A stretch of DNA of 12,380 nucleotides. Origin: an uncultured Bacteroidales bacterium. GTDB lineage: Bacteria; Bacteroidota; Bacteroidia; Bacteroidales; Muribaculaceae. Location: the NCBI GenBank assembly GCA_900554845.1, contig USIY01000044.1, forward strand, positions 1-12,380, given 5' to 3'. This document shows, in pieces, positions 8,024-12,380 of this stretch. Below the pieces are notes generated by a model. It was not told the origin of the DNA and made no database searches. It saw nothing but the letters and a program-made list of their open reading frames with translations. The position numbers were made by a program, and so were the translations under genes. How positions within the stretch are numbered: the first letter of the stretch is position 1; every line of letters starts with the position of its first letter.

Positions 8024-8040
8024 GTTTGCGAATCGCAAAC
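8024..8040. repeat. 17-bp odd-centred palindrome between MATE and GH5
   Basis: GTTTGCGA, one A, then TCGCAAAC: two perfect 8-bp arms around a single base. It sits 7 bp beyond the terminator hairpin and 5 bp before the GH5 stop codon. As RNA it would form a short stem with a 3-base loop, so it may add to termination of the GH5 transcript. A protein-binding site is also possible, but there is no promoter nearby to support it. Confidence 0.5.
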
Positions 8041-8045
8041 CATTG

Positions 8046-9056
8046 TCACTTGGTCGCGTTGCGGTTCTTGATAATCTGCATTGCTGTCTTGCCCCACGGT
8101 TTAATCTGGGCGTCCTTCCAGTTCATGGCATTGTCCGATGCATCAGGTGTAACCATAGAACAACTTTCATTTTTATCCGCTATTGCCCACATAAGCATGG
8201 AAATCTTATGCCGATCGGCAAAATCCACCCACTTGGCCATTGATTCCTGATCCACAGGACCGTCGCCGTTAGCTTCCATTCCACCGCATTCAGAGATTAT
8301 AATGGGCAAGCCGTTAGCGATGGCCTTCTCTGCTTTCTCCATATTCCAATCCTTATGCGTAGCCGCGTAGAAATGCAATGAATACAAGAGATTCTTTTGT
8401 TCCAGCGGGGATTCTGAAGCTATGTCAACATCCTGATCCCATTTGGGAGACCCGACGATGATTACTGAATTAGGAGCCTTGTTACGAATCAGGGGTATGA
8501 TTGCGTTAGCATAATCTTTCACTTCTTGCCATTCAATCTCGAGCGGCTCGTTCCAGATCTCATAGAGAATATTGGGAGCGTCGCCATATTTTTCAGTTAC
8601 TGCAGTAAAAAATTTCTTAGCGTTCTCCAATGTGTTCTCATGTGAGTGCCAGTCACAGATCACATACATGTCGTTGGCTATGGCCGCATCTATCACCTTG
8701 TAAAGTCTGTTCATGGCCGTGGTTGAATCTGCGTCATAGCAATTCACCACATCCCAGGAAGTATGCGCTCCGATTGCCGCACGGACTACGTTAGCGTTCC
8801 ACTTCTGCTTGAAAGCCATAACTGTGGAATCATTATAGAATCTTCCCCAGTTGGAATGCCATCCGAGACTTGGACCATTCAGCACTATTGTATCCCCTTT
8901 CGCATTGAGAAGATAAGTTCCTTCCACATGAAGCGGAGTCACGAACGTAGAGCCCTTATCATTGACCTCATCCGTAGCTTTTTTCGCATTACTACAGGCA
9001 GTTGCTATGCTTCCCAACGCAACAATCGCCATTACGGCGTATAATAATTTTCTCAC
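8046..9056 (-). CDS. GH5 (subfamily 2-like) endoglucanase-type lipoprotein
   Basis: A 336-residue glycoside hydrolase family 5 protein, most like the GH5_2 endo-beta-1,4-glucanases, so it should cleave internal beta-1,4 links in cellulose-like or mixed glucans. A lipoprotein signal ends at Cys21 (SIATA|C), predicting a lipid anchor; a clear surface-export motif after the cysteine was not seen. Visible motifs are the conserved Arg in NVVRAAIG, CDWHSHE, IWNEPLE with acid/base Glu170, LHFYA, IISECGG with nucleophile Glu256, and MWAIADKNESCS, the region of the substrate-stacking Trp. The start is a GTG at 9056; the first in-frame ATG is codon 9 and would lose the positively charged signal-peptide end. 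It is the last gene of the EcsC-SGNH-GH5 unit, 30 bp after the SGNH stop. The family is sure; the exact polysaccharide is inferred. Confidence 0.92.
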   Translation of the reverse strand: MRKLLYAVMAIVALGSIATACSNAKKATDEVNDKGSTFVTPLHVEGTYLLNAKGDTIVLNGPSLGWHSNWGRFYNDSTVMAFKQKWNANVVRAAIGAHTSWDVVNCYDADSTTAMNRLYKVIDAAIANDMYVICDWHSHENTLENAKKFFTAVTEKYGDAPNILYEIWNEPLEIEWQEVKDYANAIIPLIRNKAPNSVIIVGSPKWDQDVDIASESPLEQKNLLYSLHFYAATHKDWNMEKAEKAIANGLPIIISECGGMEANGDGPVDQESMAKWVDFADRHKISMLMWAIADKNESCSMVTPDASDNAMNWKDAQIKPWGKTAMQIIKNRNATK

Positions 9057-9086
9057 TGCTCTTGATTTAATAGTTATTAATCAATT

Positions 9087-9785
9087 TTAATCTACAATTG
9101 CGGCTTTCAATTGATCGGCTATTGCTCGCATGCCCGCTATCGAGGGATGTCCGTTCTTCTTGTCAATGTCATGAAGCTGAATCACAGGAACGTTGTACTG
9201 CTTGCATGCATATTCAATGGCTTCAACAATCTCAGGACGCAATTCGCTGTTGACGATATAATAGACATCAACATTCGGATATCGCACCGAAACCTCTTTC
9301 ATCAGCTTCATAATTGCGGGACGGAACGTATAGAGCTCCATGTCGCTCGGCTCCCCTTCCGTTTTATATTCTCCTATGGGAACACCGGCCCAACTGTCAT
9401 TGGTACCTCCGAAAATAAGAAGTATGTCAGGACTTCCGAGATTATCCACTCGTGTTATGAAACTCCGAGGCTGATAATTGGACTGATTGTATCCGAGATA
9501 GGAGATAGTGGAGCCGGAGTAAGAATTGTTCTGCTCCAAACGGAAGCCGTTCTCCTTGATAAACATCCACCACCAGGTCTGAGTCACATCATGCACATCG
9601 GTCCGGTTGTCGGGGTCCACTTTCCAATACCACATGTCATTAGTTTTGGGCTCGATATATCCCTCATAAGTGGAATAGCTGTCTCCCAATATTGATACCG
9701 ACGGCTTGTAGTCCCATACTTTTTTGGCATTGGCACCTATGGTGGCCGTCATCACCAGCGCAGCGGCAATGATCAATTTTTTCAT
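9087..9785 (-). CDS. Secreted SGNH/GDSL-family hydrolase (candidate carbohydrate esterase)
   Basis: A 232-residue exported hydrolase. Residues 1-20 form a signal peptide (cleavage GANA|KK). SGNH blocks are visible: ILGDSYS with nucleophile Ser36 (block I), SYSGST with Gly91 (block II), GGTND with Asn129 (block III) and NGHPS with His213 (block V). The usual block V Asp three residues before the His is replaced by Lys210; Asp206 and Asp208 are close but not in the standard position. The family includes acetylxylan and other sugar esterases, and its position between an EcsC gene (16 bp upstream) and a GH5 gene (30 bp downstream) suggests deacylation of the same glycan. That substrate is an inference. 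A lysophospholipase-type or other esterase role cannot be excluded. Confidence 0.85.
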   Translation of the reverse strand: MKKLIIAAALVMTATIGANAKKVWDYKPSVSILGDSYSTYEGYIEPKTNDMWYWKVDPDNRTDVHDVTQTWWWMFIKENGFRLEQNNSYSGSTISYLGYNQSNYQPRSFITRVDNLGSPDILLIFGGTNDSWAGVPIGEYKTEGEPSDMELYTFRPAIMKLMKEVSVRYPNVDVYYIVNSELRPEIVEAIEYACKQYNVPVIQLHDIDKKNGHPSIAGMRAIADQLKAAIVD

Positions 9786-9801
9786 AATTCAATATGTGTT
9801 T

Positions 9802-10518
9802 TCACTTTTCTTTAATACGTTGATATTCAATGACTGAAAGTTCACGGTTAAGTCTTTTCGCCATCGGACGGAAACTTGCATATGTGACTGTTCCTGAAAT
9901 TAAACCACCGACAATAGGTATAAATTTGCCGATTACGTTTGCCATTGATTTATGCATAAGTTTGCCTGTGACGTATTTTGCAATCTGTCGTATCGCAGGA
10001 GCCACAGTGCTTTTTGCCATTATGACGGCGGCGCATGTCACTCCGTAATTCTTAGCGGCATTCGCCGCCAGTTCCCGAATCACTTTATTCGCTCCGTCAA
10101 TTCCGAGTGCGACCCCGATGAAAACTGTCAACACTGACTGGGCCCCCTCGTCCAGTTCTTTACTTTCGTTCTGCAAGTCAGCCCAACCATGTATATAGGC
10201 AAGTTTTTGTGCAAGAACAAGTACATGCCAGAAATATTGTGCGAGATCGGCTGGTATAGTGCCGACCATAGCAAGACCGCCGGGAATACCTGCGGCTGTG
10301 GAGAGCGCAGTCACTTGTAGTGTATGACGCCCTATAGCCTCATGGGCGACTTCATTTACAGTGGCAGGCTGAAAAATTTCTATCGGTGCTTTGTCTGCAA
10401 GTTCTTCAGTATCTCCATATGCATTGAACGCTTCCTTCAGATATTTCTCCCTGTCGACTTTTATACCCGGCATTTCAAGAGCATGATGCAACACGCTCTC
10501 CCATGTTATATCAGTCAT
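9802..10518 (-). CDS. EcsC family protein
   Basis: A 238-residue protein with no signal peptide that matches the EcsC family. The hallmark stretch is GIPGGLAMVGTIPADLAQYF (about 77-96) and the following WHVLVLAQKLAYIHGW (97-112). Further apolar, glycine-rich segments lie at about 128-143, 158-172 and 197-216 (FIPIVGGLISGT). They could associate with the membrane, but they are not standard transmembrane helices. The family is named after the third gene of the Bacillus subtilis ecs ABC-transporter locus, and its biochemical role is unknown. Here no ABC transporter is adjacent. The gene is first in a tight unit with SGNH (16 bp gap) and GH5. It has a -7-like TAAATTTG upstream but a poor -33. The family assignment is fairly confident; no function is proposed. 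Confidence 0.85.
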   Translation of the reverse strand: MTDITWESVLHHALEMPGIKVDREKYLKEAFNAYGDTEELADKAPIEIFQPATVNEVAHEAIGRHTLQVTALSTAAGIPGGLAMVGTIPADLAQYFWHVLVLAQKLAYIHGWADLQNESKELDEGAQSVLTVFIGVALGIDGANKVIRELAANAAKNYGVTCAAVIMAKSTVAPAIRQIAKYVTGKLMHKSMANVIGKFIPIVGGLISGTVTYASFRPMAKRLNRELSVIEYQRIKEK

Positions 10519-10540
10519 AAATTTATCTTTTTAAAGATTG

Positions 10541-10548
10541 CAAATTTA
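10541..10548 (-). promoter_or_regulatory. -7 element (TAAATTTG) upstream of the EcsC-SGNH-GH5 unit
   Basis: The reverse strand reads TAAATTTG, a full match to TAnnTTTG, 23 bp before the EcsC ATG. The expected -33 position (about 10569-10572) reads TTCC instead of TTTG, so this is half a consensus promoter. It may be weak, or depend on an activator or another sigma factor. The surrounding 10519-10624 is AT-rich and otherwise shows nothing recognisable. Confidence 0.4.
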
Positions 10549-10624
10549 ACCAAATTCTTGGAATTTAAGGAAATTTAGTCATTCTTTTTATTGCAAAACA
10601 TACACATTTGTCAAGAAAGTGTGC

Positions 10625-10657
10625 AAAAAAGGTGCGTGGTCAAAACCACACACCTTT
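10625..10657 (-). terminator. Intrinsic terminator of the short GH51 gene
   Basis: On the reverse strand a 13-bp stem (10645-10657 with 10628-10640) closes on a 4-nt loop TTTG and runs into a T tract formed by 10625-10630. The only imperfect pair (10635 with 10650) is a G-U wobble in minus-strand RNA and a C-A mismatch in plus-strand RNA, which fixes the direction. It lies 23 bp after the GH51 stop codon and separates that gene from the EcsC unit. Confidence 0.9.
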
Positions 10658-10680
10658 ATATTTGTACTGTAGATATTTGA

Positions 10681-12228
10681 TTACTCCATCGTAAACGTTA
10701 CTATAGACTTAGCGGGAAGTTTAACTTTGACTATGCCGTTTTTCCCTGCCTTGGCATCCTTGAATTCCTTCAGCGTCACTTTCTCGGGTTGACCGAAATC
10801 GTTGTAATCTGTGATGTTCTTGCACGTAAGAATCTCTCCACCGATAATTTTGACCTTGGCCATGCCTGTATTGAGTTCCACTTCCATAGGCTTGTCAAGA
10901 TCAAGGTTCGTAAGCGACACTGTTACTTTTCCCTCCTTCTTTGAGGCTGTGGCCTGAAGTGTCTCGACAGTCCATTTGTCACTGGCCTGGAACGTGGTGG
11001 TGGTCACATCCAACGGTATGGGAGTCGCGCCCATATGAGGTGTGTACATCTTGAATACATAATATGTAGGAGTCTTGACCATCTGGTCACCCTTTGTCAA
11101 CACCATCGACTGGAGCACATTTGCCACCTGCGCTATGTTAGCCATCCGCACACGGTCTGTATGGCGCTGGAACACATTCAGAGACAATGCCGCTACCATC
11201 GCGTCACGCATGGTGTTCTGCTGAAAAAGGTGACCCGGATTGGTACCTGGTTCGCTGTCCCACCATGTTCCCCATTCGTCAACCATCAGACCGACTCTCT
11301 TGGCGGAGTCGTATTTGTCCATAATCTGGGCATGATGATTGATCACATCCTCAATCTCTAGGCACTTGCCCATGGTCCAGTAGTAATCTTTTGGTTCGAA
11401 CACTGTCGCCGCTCCCTTGGAACCGCTCCATCCGGTCACGGTATAGTAATGCAGAGATATACCGTTCATGTGATGTCCGGCTTTCTTCATCATCACGTCC
11501 GTCCAGTTCCAGTCATAATCGCTGGCTCCGGATGCGATTTTGTACAACTTGTTTCCGTTAAAATCGCGGCAATACGTCTGATAACGGCGATATACATCGG
11601 CATAATATTCCGGAAGGAAATTGCCGCCGCAACCCCAGCACTCATTGCCGACGCCGATATACTTCAGATGCCAAGGCTTGTCGCGTCCGTTTTCTCTGCG
11701 TAGTTTTGCCATCGGCCCATTGTCGGCTGTGATGTATTCCACCCATTGGGCAAGTTCCTGAACGGTGCCCGAACCAACATTGCCGCTAAGATAAGGTTCA
11801 CAACCGATCAGTTCGCATAAATTGAAGAATTCATGTGTTCCGAAGGAATTATCCTCTACCGTTCCTCCCCAGTTATTGTTTACCTGTGTGGGTCGGTCTT
11901 TCTGAGGGCCGATACCGTCACGCCAGTGATATTCGTCGGCGAAACATCCTCCGGGCCAACGCATCACAGGAACCTTAAGATCTTTCAGAGCCTGCAGAAC
12001 ATCGTTGCGATAGCCTTCCGTATTGGGAATCGGAGAATCTTTCCCAACCCATAGACCTCCATAAATACAGGTTCCGAGATGTTCTGCGAACTGGCCGTAG
12101 ATTTCAGGATAAATCACTTCTTGAGGATTCACTTGATCCATCTGGAGCGTAACGCTGTCGCTCCATGCGGGAATAGAGGAAATGCCAACAGCCGCCAGCA
12201 CAGCCGCAGCCATGAGTTTTCCATTCAT
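10681..12228 (-). CDS. Secreted GH51 alpha-L-arabinofuranosidase (short, AbfA type)
   Basis: A 515-residue exported arabinofuranosidase of the compact GH51 form (barrel plus C-terminal sandwich, about 500 residues), expected to remove terminal alpha-L-arabinofuranosyl units from arabino-oligosaccharides by a retaining mechanism. A signal peptide covers residues 1-23 (cleavage PAWS|DS). Landmarks are IYGQFAEHLGTCIYGG near residue 43, MRWPGGCFADEYHWRDGIGP near 89, YIGVGNECWGCGG with acid/base Glu196, and MVDEWGTWW with nucleophile Glu318. The C-terminus ends KLPAKSIVTFTME, like other family members. It lacks the N-terminal additions and carbohydrate-binding insert of the other GH51 at 2576-5035, so the two are not recent duplicates. 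It is a single-gene unit, with a consensus promoter at 12274-12305 and a strong terminator. Family and catalytic residues are certain. Confidence 0.95.
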   Translation of the reverse strand: MNGKLMAAAVLAAVGISSIPAWSDSVTLQMDQVNPQEVIYPEIYGQFAEHLGTCIYGGLWVGKDSPIPNTEGYRNDVLQALKDLKVPVMRWPGGCFADEYHWRDGIGPQKDRPTQVNNNWGGTVEDNSFGTHEFFNLCELIGCEPYLSGNVGSGTVQELAQWVEYITADNGPMAKLRRENGRDKPWHLKYIGVGNECWGCGGNFLPEYYADVYRRYQTYCRDFNGNKLYKIASGASDYDWNWTDVMMKKAGHHMNGISLHYYTVTGWSGSKGAATVFEPKDYYWTMGKCLEIEDVINHHAQIMDKYDSAKRVGLMVDEWGTWWDSEPGTNPGHLFQQNTMRDAMVAALSLNVFQRHTDRVRMANIAQVANVLQSMVLTKGDQMVKTPTYYVFKMYTPHMGATPIPLDVTTTTFQASDKWTVETLQATASKKEGKVTVSLTNLDLDKPMEVELNTGMAKVKIIGGEILTCKNITDYNDFGQPEKVTLKEFKDAKAGKNGIVKVKLPAKSIVTFTME

Positions 12229-12273
12229 AATAATGTTGTTTTAATTGTTAATGTCCGATTCGGTTATATTTTA

Positions 12274-12305
12274 CAAATTTATGAAATTTACCTCTGTTAT
12301 GCAAA
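12274..12305 (-). promoter_or_regulatory. Bacteroidetes-type promoter for the short GH51 gene
   Basis: On the reverse strand TTTG (12302-12305) is followed after exactly 20 bp by TAAATTTG (12274-12281), matching both consensus elements. Transcription would start near 12267, leaving a leader of about 40 nt before the ATG at 12228. Confidence 0.7.
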
Positions 12306-12380
12306 TCAATTCTTATTTAAGTAGCTAGGGTGTTCAGTTCTATGTTCCAAAATTAGCTCGCTTTATTGAGTGTCTTGGAG
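12306..12380. other. Unassigned window edge
   Basis: The last 75 bases lie upstream of the short GH51 promoter. On the reverse strand one frame reads open for the first dozen codons from the edge before a stop. This could be the tail of a minus-strand gene outside the window, but it is too short to recognise. No hairpin terminator or RNA gene was seen. Confidence 0.3.

Noticed and set aside
9111..9695. A 194-codon plus-strand frame opposite the SGNH gene
   Set aside because: No motif or promoter; the minus-strand SGNH gene has signal peptide and catalytic blocks.
12306..12380. Possible insertion sequence end at the right edge
   Set aside because: No terminal inverted repeat, target duplication or transposase fragment can be demonstrated in 75 bases.

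Overview
The window looks like a chromosomal segment of a Bacteroidales gut bacterium, probably near Muribaculaceae. This assignment is inferred. The support is a class III fructose-1,6-bisphosphatase, the style of the secreted glycosidases, and promoters of the Bacteroidetes sigma-ABfr type (TTTG or TTG, about 20 bp, then TAnnTTTG). No rRNA, tRNA, CRISPR array, integrase or recognisable mobile element was found.

Layout: (a) 1-479, minus strand, is the 5' part of a YfcE-like metallophosphoesterase that runs off the left edge. (b) 503-538 holds two divergent promoters laid over one another. (c) 586-2592, plus strand, is class III fbp. (d) 6496 to 2576, minus strand, is a probable two-gene unit: a secreted alkaline phosphatase, then a large GH51 alpha-L-arabinofuranosidase whose last codons overlap the end of fbp. 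(e) 6612-7994, plus strand, is a MATE exporter ending inside a terminator hairpin. (f) 10518 to 8046, minus strand, is a tight three-gene unit: an EcsC-family protein, an SGNH/GDSL hydrolase and a GH5 lipoprotein. (g) 12228 to 10681, minus strand, is a second, shorter GH51 with its own promoter and terminator. (h) 12306-12380 is unassigned.

Functionally, four predicted exported enzymes (two GH51, one GH5, one SGNH esterase candidate) point to turnover of an arabinose-bearing hemicellulose or similar glycan, with arabinose clipped by two different GH51 types. The alkaline phosphatase would add periplasmic phosphate release. Fbp is a cytoplasmic gluconeogenic enzyme. There is no SusC/SusD pair, hybrid two-component regulator or ECF sigma/anti-sigma pair, so this is a scattered hydrolase neighbourhood and not a complete canonical polysaccharide utilisation locus.

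I did not find a convincing wholly new system. The points most worth a second look are the mirror-image fbp/phosphoesterase promoters, the EcsC protein heading a hydrolase operon, the shortened GH43-like N-terminal part of the large GH51, and the phosphatase-arabinofuranosidase pairing.
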